The notes under the pieces are model-generated. The model was not told where the DNA came from. It worked only from the letters and a program-made list of their open reading frames with translations, and searched no databases. A program made the translations under genes and the position numbers. Shown piece by piece: positions 34,492 to 43,061 of a stretch of DNA of 64,000 nt (within the stretch, counting starts at the first letter, position 1; every line of letters begins with the position of its first letter). This stretch comes from Chitinophagaceae bacterium (lineage in GTDB: Bacteria; Bacteroidota; Bacteroidia; Chitinophagales; Chitinophagaceae), in the NCBI GenBank assembly GCA_947454235.1, contig CANGIY010000010.1, positions 62,001-126,000 of the forward strand, given 5' to 3'.

Positions 34492-36809
34492 TATTTGTTG
34501 CTATGTATGATAGTTACTTTTTCTATTTGCTTTCTATAGGTTTTGTTCAAAGGTCTTTCTGCAACACTCATGCGGAATAAAAACGCAGGCGTTTTGTTTT
34601 CTAGTTCATTAAAAACAGAAGAAAACGCATTCCTGTTTACCTGTATTTCCTGCTTTAAGTGTTTAGGTATCAAGCTATTTCTTGAGGCGGAAGCATGGTT
34701 GAACTGAAGTATCGAATCATTCAAAGGTTGAATTGCAACATCATATTTTGTTGCAGCTAACCACATTCTTTCCATTGCTTTCCCTGCTAAGATATAATTT
34801 TTTGTTGAACTTTCAGGAATCGTTAACAAACCTACCGCAAATGACGATAAAATTTTCGATTTAATACCATATTCTAGTGCCTGCCCGCCGTTCCAATCGC
34901 TCAATAATTGACCTACTTCCTGCTTTTTGAGCATTTTATGCATAATTATTTCCATCTTCGATAGCCCAAGTTGATCAATATGTATGCCGTCACTTGTTCT
35001 TATGCACTCATCATTACTCCATCTAATTGTCTTAAAATACTCGTGGTGAGACGCCGGCGTAAGTAATTTGATGCGCTCTGAAGCTCCGACGATATTTGCA
35101 ATCGTTGCAAGTTCTTCTTCGTAATCAACTATTTGTAAACTCATGCCATCAACAGATCTAACTACATTTTTGAGTTTTTCATATCTGTCGCGGGGAATTC
35201 CTTTCCCTGAGCCAATATTTCTGTTGGTGGATCTGTAACTTATATAGTTAACTAGGTCATCATGCCCGGTGAATTGTGGTGCGCCAGCTCCGTCCTCAAT
35301 AAATTTGATGACAGCGGCGAGTTTTGGTTGTTTCTCAAGCGGCGCAAATACAATCTCAAGTCCGATGTTTTTTCGACGCGCCTCAAGTTCAAGATTTTCA
35401 ATGGCAGCTCCACAAGCCATAAATTGACTGGCATTGTGCGTAGTCTCGTACGGATACAAGTCTTCAGTTTCTGCAAACAAGCAAAGAAAATTATCTACCA
35501 TAACCCATTTCCATGGCTGAATATTTCCCGGAGACGGAGCCTTGATTGCTTCGTGAATGAGTTTCCTCAATTCCGAAGGTTCAGGGCAAAAGTCGGTTGG
35601 TTCCAGTTGCGCTGTTGCCTTGCGGGCTATTGATATCATGGTTTTATCATCCAGTAAGCGGTGTTCTTCGCTAGGCTCGTATTCAGTCTTGGGTCTTATG
35701 TCCCGCACCAGATTCTCCATGTCTATAAAGTATCTGCCCGAATCGGTGAATTGATTCAGAAATATCCTGCGGCAGGTATCGGCGGTTATTGCGCCGCCCA
35801 AAGTAACAGCCGTAGCCAATTGAGGCCAGGTGGTGATGCTATTCTGTATTTCAACCATCGATGCCTTCATACGTGAAGAAAGGGTTTCGAGGCCAGAAAT
35901 TGGTAAAATATATTCTAATTTTTGGTCAGGAGTATTCAGGTTTTTGAGCACCTCCATATTGATAGGTAAATGCTTCAGCCAACCGTGCATGATTGGGCGC
36001 TGTGGGTCCAGGTCAAATCGTTCAATATCCAGCGTGCCTCGGTCACTTGCCTCCATTAATACCGGTACATGCAGCTCTTTGGCTACCATTCTGCATTGTA
36101 TTTTCACATTAACCCCATCACATTCATCAATCACAGCATCAAGCTTGCCGCCATTGGTAAAGAAGTTGTAGATGTTTTCGTCTGTTATGCCATCGGTGTA
36201 GCAAACGACTTTAAAATAAGGGTCAAGCTCTGCAATTTCCCGCGCTACTGAGTAAGCCTTGTAAACACCTAAATTGTGGCAACCGGTTCGTATCCGATTT
36301 AGGTTATTCAGTTCCAAGGTGTCAAAGTCGGCCAGCCTCAATTCTCCACAGCCTCTTTCCATTGCAAGTGTAACCGATACCGATTGCCCAACTGAAAGAC
36401 CTATAACCCCAATTTTTTTAGTTGCCAGCAAGTCGCGTTCCTTAGTAGTTATTTTTTGTCTGTTAGCTGAAGTCCTTAGATCAATGAACTCCGCCTCGTC
36501 GAGCATGTGCACCATCCTGTTCGACCATGGGTAGAACACCCAAACACCATACTCTTCAATTTTCTTTCCTTTTAAGTGCTTTGTAATTTCTGCGTCGTAC
36601 TCGCTATCAGTAAATCTCTTTTTAGGGTTCCTGCTTTTAATGAGTTCTTTAAGTTGGCTATAGATCTCATCATAAACCATCACGCCTGGTTGTTCCACTA
36701 CCGCTAAAAACTGCTCCCGGCTTGCCTTTTCGCCTATTCTGAAAAAATCAGGTTTGTATGCAGTTGCAAGTTTTTGAGTGGCGTTTATTTTATCAGAAAG
36801 AAATTTCAT
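34491..36809 (-). CDS. ThiF/E1-like adenylyltransferase fused to nitroreductase (Rv1355c type)
   Basis: A 772-residue two-domain protein. Residues ~110-345 are a ThiF/MoeB/E1-type fold with the nucleotide loop GLSVGQS (137-143), the Asp of ADFDTLELNNLNR (160-172) and AVIDECDG. The CxxC zinc pairs of MoeB/ThiF are absent. Residues ~405-750 form a nitroreductase-like flavin domain (APSPGNIQPWKW 424-435; GKAMERMWLAATKYD; FLFRMSVAERP). This order matches the family named after Mycobacterium Rv1355c (called moeY there), whose reaction is unknown to me. The first domain probably adenylates a carboxylate, and the second may oxidise or reduce the product. First gene of a five-gene operon with signalling genes. 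Confidence 0.85.
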   Translation of the reverse strand: MKFLSDKINATQKLATAYKPDFFRIGEKASREQFLAVVEQPGVMVYDEIYSQLKELIKSRNPKKRFTDSEYDAEITKHLKGKKIEEYGVWVFYPWSNRMVHMLDEAEFIDLRTSANRQKITTKERDLLATKKIGVIGLSVGQSVSVTLAMERGCGELRLADFDTLELNNLNRIRTGCHNLGVYKAYSVAREIAELDPYFKVVCYTDGITDENIYNFFTNGGKLDAVIDECDGVNVKIQCRMVAKELHVPVLMEASDRGTLDIERFDLDPQRPIMHGWLKHLPINMEVLKNLNTPDQKLEYILPISGLETLSSRMKASMVEIQNSITTWPQLATAVTLGGAITADTCRRIFLNQFTDSGRYFIDMENLVRDIRPKTEYEPSEEHRLLDDKTMISIARKATAQLEPTDFCPEPSELRKLIHEAIKAPSPGNIQPWKWVMVDNFLCLFAETEDLYPYETTHNASQFMACGAAIENLELEARRKNIGLEIVFAPLEKQPKLAAVIKFIEDGAGAPQFTGHDDLVNYISYRSTNRNIGSGKGIPRDRYEKLKNVVRSVDGMSLQIVDYEEELATIANIVGASERIKLLTPASHHEYFKTIRWSNDECIRTSDGIHIDQLGLSKMEIIMHKMLKKQEVGQLLSDWNGGQALEYGIKSKILSSFAVGLLTIPESSTKNYILAGKAMERMWLAATKYDVAIQPLNDSILQFNHASASRNSLIPKHLKQEIQVNRNAFSSVFNELENKTPAFLFRMSVAERPLNKTYRKQIEKVTIIHSNK

Positions 36810-36831
36810 TGAATTTAAAATAATATTATAA

Positions 36832-36848
36832 TATATTGATTCAATATA
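36832..36848. repeat. Dyad in the divergent region before the Rv1355c-like operon
   Basis: TATATTG, ATT, CAATATA: 7-bp arms with a 3-nt spacer, 23 nt upstream of the 36809 start and about 145 nt upstream of the 36993 start. The sequence is AT-rich, so chance is possible, but the position suits an operator serving both directions. Confidence 0.45.
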
Positions 36849-36992
36849 ATAACTGTCGATTTTTTATTTTTTTGTAAATCGCCCGTACTAATTTTTAAAA
36901 GTTTAAATGTAGGCAAAAAAAGGCGAAATTTTTCAGGAAATTTTATTACCTTGCCATTAAATAATTTTCAAACCAGTCAAAAATAGATCCGT

Positions 36993-37457
36993 ATGGCTAA
37001 TGAAGGAATCAACATATTGTATGTAGACGATGAGTTGAATAACCTGATTTCGTTCAAGGCGTTATTCCGTACCAAGTACAAAATTTACACAGCTATTAGT
37101 GGTGAAGAGGCGATTAAAGTGTTGAAGGAAAGTCCGGTCAATATCATCATCACCGACCAGCGCATGCCGCACATGACTGGTGTTGAATTTCTCGAAACAA
37201 TTCTGGGTGAATACCCCAACCCGATGAGGATTTTATTGACGGGTTATGCCGACATGAATGCCGTTGTTGATGCGGTGAACAAAGGCAAAATTTTCCATTA
37301 TCTCACCAAGCCTTGGAACGAGGAAGAACTGGATATGACCATCAATAAAGCTTTTGAAATTTATAAAAAGAAAATGGATGAAGTAGAGAAAACCGAAAAG
37401 CTCGGTGTTTCAAACGAACAACTTGAATTCCTGCTTCGCCAAAAACTTTTATCATAG
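36993..37457 (+). CDS. Response regulator, REC with helical tail, divergent from the Rv1355c-like operon
   Basis: A 154-residue protein: receiver domain (ILYVDDELNNLISFKALF, phosphoacceptor Asp in IIITDQRMPHMTGV, Lys in LTKPW) followed by a ~30-residue charged helix (IYKKKMDEVEKTEKLGV) and no output domain. The receiver is nearly the same type as the REC of the 31646 gene (shared DELNNL.SFKA.F, DQRMP, GYADMNAV/GYTDLEAV, KPW), so one is a copy of the other. Being divergent from the operon across a 183-nt AT-rich spacer, it is probably part of the same pathway. A strong terminator follows. Confidence 0.9.
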   Translation: MANEGINILYVDDELNNLISFKALFRTKYKIYTAISGEEAIKVLKESPVNIIITDQRMPHMTGVEFLETILGEYPNPMRILLTGYADMNAVVDAVNKGKIFHYLTKPWNEEELDMTINKAFEIYKKKMDEVEKTEKLGVSNEQLEFLLRQKLLS

Positions 37458-37476
37458 TCACTTAATACGATACAAG

Positions 37477-37504
37477 AAAAAAGCACCTCTCGGGGTGCTT
37501 TTTT
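37477..37504 (+). terminator. Rho-independent terminator after the REC gene
   Basis: An AAAAAAGCACC stem pairs with GGTGCTTTTTT (loop 6 nt) and ends in six T's, 19 nt after the stop codon. Confidence 0.9.
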
Positions 37505-37582
37505 GTTGTCCGAATGTCGTCTACGGAAGAGTGGCGGCAAGACTTAGCCTTGTCTGGAAAACTGCTTCCCAAGTTATTCGAT

Positions 37583-37828
37583 TTATTCGCCGGATTGTTT
37601 TTCCCTGTCCAATAATGCCTGTACTTCAGCTATTATCGGTGATGGGGCAGGAGGATTAGCATCGCCAAATCTGTTATTCATTGCTTCATATTCCTGGAGG
37701 AATTGTTGATCTTTTTGTACTTCCTGCATTTCTTGTTGAATTTCAGCAGCCGTAGGAAAAGTGACGTTTTCTAAACCTAATTCCTCCCTGATTTCATTAA
37801 CGTTCGTTGGTATGTTGTCTTGTGGCAT
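37583..37828 (-). CDS. Small acidic helical protein, second of a tandem pair
   Basis: 81 residues, no signal peptide. The core (ELGLENVTFPTAAEIQQEMQ, then VQKDQQFLQEYEAM) is a long charged helix after a short LGL...P segment. The 82-residue product of the gene 40 nt upstream has the same layout (DLGLDLPVIP..., then SMSDAQKIIEQEKKVMDEIKK), so the two look like diverged duplicates. The function is not recognised; the Gln/Glu/Lys helices suggest protein-protein contacts. Confidence 0.65.
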   Translation of the reverse strand: MPQDNIPTNVNEIREELGLENVTFPTAAEIQQEMQEVQKDQQFLQEYEAMNNRFGDANPPAPSPIIAEVQALLDREKQSGE

Positions 37829-37868
37829 GAGTTGTTTGTAATTTTAGTTAATAATAAATTTGTTTGCT

Positions 37869-38117
37869 CTACGGCTGTCCGCCATTTTCGAATTTTTTGA
37901 TCTCGTCCATCACTTTTTTTTCCTGCTCAATAATTTTTTGAGCATCGCTCATAGACGGGTTGTCAGGTATAACCGGAAGGTCGAGACCTAAATCTTTTTT
38001 TGCTTGTTCTGTTTGTTTTTGGTCAGTGTTGTTTTGTCCCATGTTAATCAGGTATTTGAGTTGTTGTTTGAAATTTGCTGTATTGATGCCGTTTACAGCG
38101 TTTTTAGGCTCGTTCAA
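37869..38117 (-). CDS. Small acidic helical protein, first of a tandem pair
   Basis: 82 residues, starting MNEPKNAVNGINTANFKQQL. It has a polar N-terminal half (LINMGQNNTDQKQTEQAKK), then LGLDLPVIPDNPSMSDAQK and a Lys/Glu-rich helix. No signal peptide, Cys or known motif. The similar order of LGL, Pro and acidic helix in the next gene suggests duplication. The two are transcribed together away from kbl, with 240 nt of AT-rich sequence between, in which I see no RNA gene. Confidence 0.65.
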   Translation of the reverse strand: MNEPKNAVNGINTANFKQQLKYLINMGQNNTDQKQTEQAKKDLGLDLPVIPDNPSMSDAQKIIEQEKKVMDEIKKFENGGQP

Positions 38118-38357
38118 TGCTTTTGGTTAACTTCTTGCAGTTAAAAACAAAGGGTTGAAAATTTAAGCTCTAAAATAGATAATTCAACGAAAGATTTATA
38201 GTGTTGCCTGTAAAATTTATTCTGTCAGGAGTCATGGTTAAATAAGCAAGTTGTTACCGCTAACTACAACCGACCCAAAAATCTTAACAACCTAATTTCA
38301 CCCCTACAACAGCAAATTCACCGTTATATTTTTTTATTTTGCCAAAAAATATCAAAA

Positions 38358-39548
38358 ATGGCAGATCAACAGTTTTACGAAAGGTTGCAAAACGAACTTG
38401 CTTCTATCAAAGAATCGGGGTTGTTTAAAAGTGAAAGAATTATAGCATCAGAGCAAGGCCCTGAAATTACCGTGAATGGTAAGAAGGTATTGAACTTTTG
38501 TGCGAATAACTACCTCGGACTTTCCTCGCACCCTAAAGTAATTGAAGCTGCACACAAAACCATCGACAACCGTGGATATGGTATGAGCTCGGTTCGTTTT
38601 ATTTGTGGTACTCAGGATATTCATAAGGAGCTGGAGCAGAAGATCTCAAAATTTGTAGGCACTGAAGATACTATTCTGTATGTAGCTGCCTTCGATGCCA
38701 ACGGTGGTGTATTCGAACCACTATTGGGAGAAGAGGACGTAATTATCTCCGACGAGCTGAACCATGCGTCAATCATCGACGGTGTGCGTTTGTGTAAGGC
38801 TAAAAGAGCACGTTACAAGCACAACAACATGGAAGACCTCGAAGCGCAGCTTCAGGCGAGTAGCGATTGCAGGACCAAACTCATTGTTACCGATTCCGTT
38901 TTCAGCATGGACGGTACTATTGCTCAACTTGACAAAATATGTGACCTCGCCGATAAGTACAATGCAATCATCATGATTGACGAAAGCCACTCTTCAGGCT
39001 TTATGGGTAAATCGGGCAGGGGAGTACACGAGCTTTGCAACGTAATGGGGCGCATCGATATCATTACAGGCACATTGGGTAAGGCACTCGGTGGAGCATC
39101 GGGTGGTTTTACCAGCGGTAAAAAGGAAATTATCGAAATGCTTCGCCAAAGAAGTCGTCCATATTTGTTCTCTAACTCATTGGCTCCTTCAATTGTAGGT
39201 GCTTCAATTGCAGTGCTCGATATGCTGAGTGAAACAACTGCACTCAGAGACAAGCTTGAAGAAAACACTATGTACTTCCGCAGCCAAATGACAGCTGCCG
39301 GTTTCGATATCAAGCCGGGTACACACCCAATTGCACCGCTTATGCTTTATGATGCGGTGATTGCACAACAATTTGCAGCTAAAATGCTTGAAGAAGGTAT
39401 TTACGTTATTGGTTTCTTCTATCCTGTAGTTCCAAAAGGTCAGGCGCGCATCAGGGTGCAAATTTCTGCCGGTCACGACCGTAACCACCTCGATACTGCT
39501 ATTGCGGCGTTTAAGAAAGTGGGCAGGGAACTAGGCGTTATTAAGTAA
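38358..39548 (+). CDS. kbl: Glycine C-acetyltransferase (2-amino-3-ketobutyrate CoA ligase)
   Basis: A 396-residue PLP enzyme of the alpha-oxoamine synthase family. It splits 2-amino-3-oxobutyrate with CoA into glycine and acetyl-CoA, the second step of threonine breakdown. Diagnostic parts are [66 protein letters not shown] and [13 protein letters not shown] with the PLP-binding Lys. Close relatives (KAS, BioF) share the fold, but the N-terminal half and the FICGTQ segment fit Kbl. No tdh is adjacent. A terminator with a UUCG loop lies just downstream. Confidence 0.95.
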   Translation: MADQQFYERLQNELASIKESGLFKSERIIASEQGPEITVNGKKVLNFCANNYLGLSSHPKVIEAAHKTIDNRGYGMSSVRFICGTQDIHKELEQKISKFVGTEDTILYVAAFDANGGVFEPLLGEEDVIISDELNHASIIDGVRLCKAKRARYKHNNMEDLEAQLQASSDCRTKLIVTDSVFSMDGTIAQLDKICDLADKYNAIIMIDESHSSGFMGKSGRGVHELCNVMGRIDIITGTLGKALGGASGGFTSGKKEIIEMLRQRSRPYLFSNSLAPSIVGASIAVLDMLSETTALRDKLEENTMYFRSQMTAAGFDIKPGTHPIAPLMLYDAVIAQQFAAKMLEEGIYVIGFFYPVVPKGQARIRVQISAGHDRNHLDTAIAAFKKVGRELGVIK

Positions 39549-39571
39549 TTGTTCTATATCTCAATATTTCT

Positions 39572-39600
39572 AAAAGCGCATCTTCGGGTGCGCTTTTTTT
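39572..39600 (+). terminator. Rho-independent terminator of kbl
   Basis: A GCGCATC stem pairs with GGTGCGC around a TTCG tetraloop (one G-U pair), flanked by AAAA and a run of seven T's, 24 nt after the stop codon. Confidence 0.92.
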
Positions 39601-39635
39601 GCGCTAAAGGTGTCTTAATAGCAGTACACCACCCC

Positions 39636-39676
39636 AACAAAACAACAAGCCCCCGCTGCGTGGCAGCGAGGGCTTG
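39636..39676 (-). terminator. Terminator of rny
   Basis: Read on the minus strand, a 14-bp stem with one mismatch (CAAGCCCtCGCTGC, loop CAC) is followed by TTGTTTTGTT. It begins 21 nt after the rny stop codon. Confidence 0.85.
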
Positions 39677-39696
39677 AAATAGATTATATTGAAAGA

Positions 39697-41292
39697 CTAA
39701 CGTGCAATATTTACTGCTCTCAGTTCTCTGATAACAGTTACCTTGATTTGACCAGGGTATTGCATTTCTTTTTGAATCTTATCTGCAATTTCAAATGACA
39801 GTTTTTCGCTGTCACCATCACTCACTTTATCAGCTTCTACAATTACGCGCAATTCACGACCAGCCTGAATAGCATACGCTTTTTCTACACCATTGTAGGC
39901 CAATGCCAGGTTCTCGAGGTCTTTAATGCGCTGCATGTAGCTTTGCATCATTTCTCTTCTCGCACCCGGTCTTGCACCACTTATTGCATCGCACGCTTGA
40001 ATAATTGGAGAGATAATATATGTCATTTCCATCTCATCGTGGTGTGCACCAATCGCATTCACTACCGACGGATGTTCGCCATATTTTTCAGCTAGTTTAG
40101 CACCCAATAATGCGTGGCTCAATTCTGTTTCCTCGTCTGGTACTTTACCAATATCGTGTAAGAGACCAGCGCGCTTGGCAAGTTTCACCACTTTCTGACC
40201 CAGTCCTAATTCTGCCGCCATAATACCGCAGAGATTAGCTGTTTCGCGAGAGTGCATCAACAAGTTTTGACCATACGACGACCTGAAGCGCATTTTGCCA
40301 ACAATACGAACCAAATCTTTGTGGAGGCCGTGAATGCCCAATTCAATGATTGTGCGCTCGCCAATTTCCATGATTTGTTCTTCCAGTTGCTTGCGGGTTT
40401 TATCCACAACTTCCTCAATACGGGCAGGGTGTATACGACCATCTTGTACCAAACGTTGCAAAGAAAGCCTTGCAACCTCACGACGGAATGGATCGAAGCA
40501 GCTTAATACAATTGCTTCAGGAGTGTCGTCAATAATGAGGTCAACACCGGTTGCTGCTTCCAGCGCCCTGATGTTCCTACCTTCACGACCGATGATTTGA
40601 CCTTTAATTTCATCGCTTTCAAGGTTGAAAACCGTGATAGCATTTTCAATTGTTTGTTCAGCTGCAGTTCTTTGAATGCTTTGAATAATGATTTTCTTAG
40701 CTTCTTTCGATGCATTGGCTTTAGCCTCTTCCATGATGTCTTTTACATGGGCAAGGGCGCGTGTGCGTGCTTCTTCTTTTACTACCTCAATCAACTCAGC
40801 TTTCGCTTGTTCAGCCGAAAGGTTGGCTACTTTTTCAAGGCGTTTAACGTGCTCTTCGTGGTGTTTTTCAAGCTCCTGACGCTTAATGTTCAATGATTCA
40901 GTCTGGCGTTGGAGGTTTTCTTTGAGCGCCTCGTTTTCCTGAGCTTGTTTCTGAACCTGAGCTGTTTTTTCGTTAATTCCTTGTTGTTGTTGTTTGAGTT
41001 TGTTTTCTGACTCTGTTAGTTTTTGTGTCCTTTGGTTTACTTCTTTTTCGTGGGTTGATTTTAGTTGCGAAAAATGTTCTTTAGCTTCGAGTAGTTTCTT
41101 TTCTTTTAAAGTTTCTGCCAAAATCTTGGCGTCTTCCTTCATCTTGTTAGCATCATCAATCAGTTTTTTAGAAAGTGCTTCAGCGTCTTCGATTTGCTTT
41201 TGAGTATTTTTTGCAAAAATCAGTTTTCCTAGAAAAATCCCTATAACCAACGCACCAATCGCCGCGACGACGGCTACAATAGTTGAATCCAT
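39697..41292 (-). CDS. rny: Ribonuclease Y
   Basis: A 531-residue membrane-anchored endoribonuclease that starts mRNA decay. An N-terminal transmembrane helix ([20 protein letters not shown]) is followed by a long coiled coil (~35-190). The KH domain contains [20 protein letters not shown], and the HD domain contains [20 protein letters not shown] and [10 protein letters not shown]. An in-frame ATG 54 nt upstream (41346) gives a longer version, but MDSTIVAVV at 41292 puts the helix at the usual place. Transcribed alone. Confidence 0.95.
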   Translation of the reverse strand: MDSTIVAVVAAIGALVIGIFLGKLIFAKNTQKQIEDAEALSKKLIDDANKMKEDAKILAETLKEKKLLEAKEHFSQLKSTHEKEVNQRTQKLTESENKLKQQQQGINEKTAQVQKQAQENEALKENLQRQTESLNIKRQELEKHHEEHVKRLEKVANLSAEQAKAELIEVVKEEARTRALAHVKDIMEEAKANASKEAKKIIIQSIQRTAAEQTIENAITVFNLESDEIKGQIIGREGRNIRALEAATGVDLIIDDTPEAIVLSCFDPFRREVARLSLQRLVQDGRIHPARIEEVVDKTRKQLEEQIMEIGERTIIELGIHGLHKDLVRIVGKMRFRSSYGQNLLMHSRETANLCGIMAAELGLGQKVVKLAKRAGLLHDIGKVPDEETELSHALLGAKLAEKYGEHPSVVNAIGAHHDEMEMTYIISPIIQACDAISGARPGARREMMQSYMQRIKDLENLALAYNGVEKAYAIQAGRELRVIVEADKVSDGDSEKLSFEIADKIQKEMQYPGQIKVTVIRELRAVNIAR

Positions 41293-41447
41293 AATTACGA
41301 ATAAAAAAATATTAAGTTTATATAACAATAAAGCACACCACGCCAAACTAAGCTTGGTAGTACATTGAGCGTGCTAAGTTAACAAAAGATTTCGTTAATG
41401 GCATCCGTGAAATTCATAGTATTTAATCTATTATGTTTAAAACTAGT

Positions 41448-41455
41448 TACCTTTG
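41448..41455 (+). promoter_or_regulatory. -7 promoter box before the NlpC/P60 gene
   Basis: TACCTTTG matches TAnnTTTG. With transcription beginning near 41461, the mRNA leader to the ATG at 41513 would be about 50 nt. The box also overlaps an in-frame TTG at 41453, which argues against that codon as the start. Confidence 0.45.
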
Positions 41456-41512
41456 AAAAAATGGTCGTTAATACCTTTATCGCCTGAATCTAGGTTAAAT
41501 TATATTGATTCC

Positions 41513-42355
41513 ATGACCCCTTATATCTCGTTCTGTAATGTGGCATCAATGCCTGTAAGAAGCGAACCAAGCCATAAGGCTGAACAGGTTAATCAGTTGC
41601 TTTTTGGAGAAAAAGCACTGATTACCGAAGTGAATAATCGTGAATGGGCTAAAATCCGCAGCGTTTGGGACAACTATCAGGGTTGGTGCAAATTATCGCA
41701 GCTAACGCCCGGAAGACCTAATGAGTTGAAAAAGGATGTACCTTACATTGTTACCAATAACAAGGGTAAGTTCATTCAGAATGAATACGAAATTGCCTTG
41801 CCTGCCGGCGCTGAGTTGGTTAACCTGAAAAGGGGTTACATAGGCACTGAAAATAATTTTGGTCTGTTCAAGGGAAAGAGGGTCAAAAAAGCAGCTATGG
41901 AAGCCACCCCCGAGCGCATCGTTGAATTGGCGAAAATGTACTTCAACGCTCCTTACGTATGGGGTGGAAGAACGGTTGCGGGTATCGACTGCAGCGGGCT
42001 CACACAAACAGTGTTCAAAATGTGCAACGTGAAACTGCCGCGTGATGCATCTCAACAAGCTGAAGAAGGTCAACTGGTAGAATTTCTGCAAAGTGCAAAA
42101 ACTGGTGACTTAGCCTTTTTTGATAACCCCGAAGGAGCCATTGTGCACGTGGGTATCTTGCTCGACAACACACGCATCATTCACGCTGCCGATACAGCCG
42201 GTAGGGTGGTAATTGATAAAATTGACCAAGGGGGCATCATCTCCATTTCACGGAAAATGCGCACACACAACCTGCGTTTTGTAAAACGTATTTTGGGTGT
42301 TGAACTGGCTCCTAAAGAGAGTCAGGATGTTGAAAATCAATTGCCGTTGCTCTAG
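41513..42355 (+). CDS. NlpC/P60 peptidoglycan peptidase with N-terminal SH3 domain
   Basis: A 280-residue cell-wall hydrolase of the gamma-D-glutamyl-diamino-acid endopeptidase type. SH3b-like repeats occupy ~1-130 (NVASMPVRSEPSHKAEQVNQ, then LLFGEKALI; VWDNYQGWCKLSQL). The catalytic domain has the Cys in WGGRTVAGIDCSGLTQ, the His in AIVHVGILLDNTRIIHA, and PRDASQQAEEG. No signal peptide is apparent, which is common for relatives of this short type. An earlier in-frame TTG (41453) would add 20 residues, but the first ATG fits the conserved start. It converges on the ABC transporter operon with 10 nt between. Confidence 0.9.
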   Translation: MTPYISFCNVASMPVRSEPSHKAEQVNQLLFGEKALITEVNNREWAKIRSVWDNYQGWCKLSQLTPGRPNELKKDVPYIVTNNKGKFIQNEYEIALPAGAELVNLKRGYIGTENNFGLFKGKRVKKAAMEATPERIVELAKMYFNAPYVWGGRTVAGIDCSGLTQTVFKMCNVKLPRDASQQAEEGQLVEFLQSAKTGDLAFFDNPEGAIVHVGILLDNTRIIHAADTAGRVVIDKIDQGGIISISRKMRTHNLRFVKRILGVELAPKESQDVENQLPLL

Positions 42356-42365
42356 CCGGGGGCGT

Positions 42366-43046
42366 TTAGTTAATCACTGAACCATCAGCCATTTCTACAA
42401 TTCTATCTGACCTGCGCGCGAAATCTTCGTCGTGGGTAACGGTGATGATGGTTTGATTGTATTCTTTTGAAAGCTGCTGGAATAAATCAAATACAATGCC
42501 TGTGTTTTTAGAGTCAAGGTTACCCGTTGGTTCATCGCCCATTACAATTGCCGGATCGTTGATGAGTGAGCGGGCAATAGCTACACGTTGCTGCTGACCA
42601 CCACTTAGCTTATTCGCTTTTTTTAGTGCTTGTTCGTGTACACCAAACATTTTCAGTTTTTCGTAGGCGCGTTCTTCCACTTCCTTGTAACTCCATTTGC
42701 CCAGTTTTAAGGCCGGAATCATCACATTCTTAAGGCATGTAAAGTCTGGTAACAGGTAGTGAAACTGGAAAACAAACCCTATAGATTCATTCCTGAGCCG
42801 CGCAAGGTCATTCAATGATTTGCCAGTCGCTCTGGCGCCATTAATAATCAATTCGCCTTCATAGTCGGTATCCATAGTAGAAAGCACGTAAAGTAGTGTC
42901 GATTTACCACAACCTGATTTGCCGACGATGGAAACGAATTCACCTTTAAGTACATCGAGGTTAATGCCATTGAGTACTTTCATATCCACGGGGTCATGGA
43001 AATATTTGACGATATTTTGAGCCGAAAGTGCAGTTTCTTTTTGCAT
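42366..43046 (-). CDS. MacB/LolD-type ABC transporter ATPase
   Basis: A 226-residue ATPase with Walker A GKSGCGKST, Q-loop in IGFVFQFHYLLPDFT, signature LSGGQQQRVAIARSL, Walker B IVMGDEPTGNLD and the His switch in ITVTHDEDFA. It belongs to the LolD/FtsE/MacB group, which powers mechanotransmission rather than import. It is the last gene of the tetR-tolC-hlyD-permease-ATPase run and lies 15 nt after the permease gene, so it drives that exporter. Confidence 0.93.
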   Translation of the reverse strand: MQKETALSAQNIVKYFHDPVDMKVLNGINLDVLKGEFVSIVGKSGCGKSTLLYVLSTMDTDYEGELIINGARATGKSLNDLARLRNESIGFVFQFHYLLPDFTCLKNVMIPALKLGKWSYKEVEERAYEKLKMFGVHEQALKKANKLSGGQQQRVAIARSLINDPAIVMGDEPTGNLDSKNTGIVFDLFQQLSKEYNQTIITVTHDEDFARRSDRIVEMADGSVIN

Positions 43047-43061
43047 GGTACAGCGATGTTT

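Noticed and set aside
34491-36809. Ubiquitin-like conjugation system or bacterial defence island
   Set aside because: The ThiF domain is E1-like, but no E2, ubiquitin-like protein, JAB peptidase or defence effector is encoded nearby; the neighbours are signalling genes.
38118-38357. Riboswitch or RNA gene upstream of kbl
   Set aside because: The 240-nt gap is AT-rich without conserved riboswitch cores; only a weak promoter-like TTATTTTG near 38336 was noted.
41453-41512. TTG start for the NlpC/P60 gene, and the ATG at 41461
   Set aside because: The TTG lies inside a -7 box; the ATG at 41461 is out of frame with the conserved protein.
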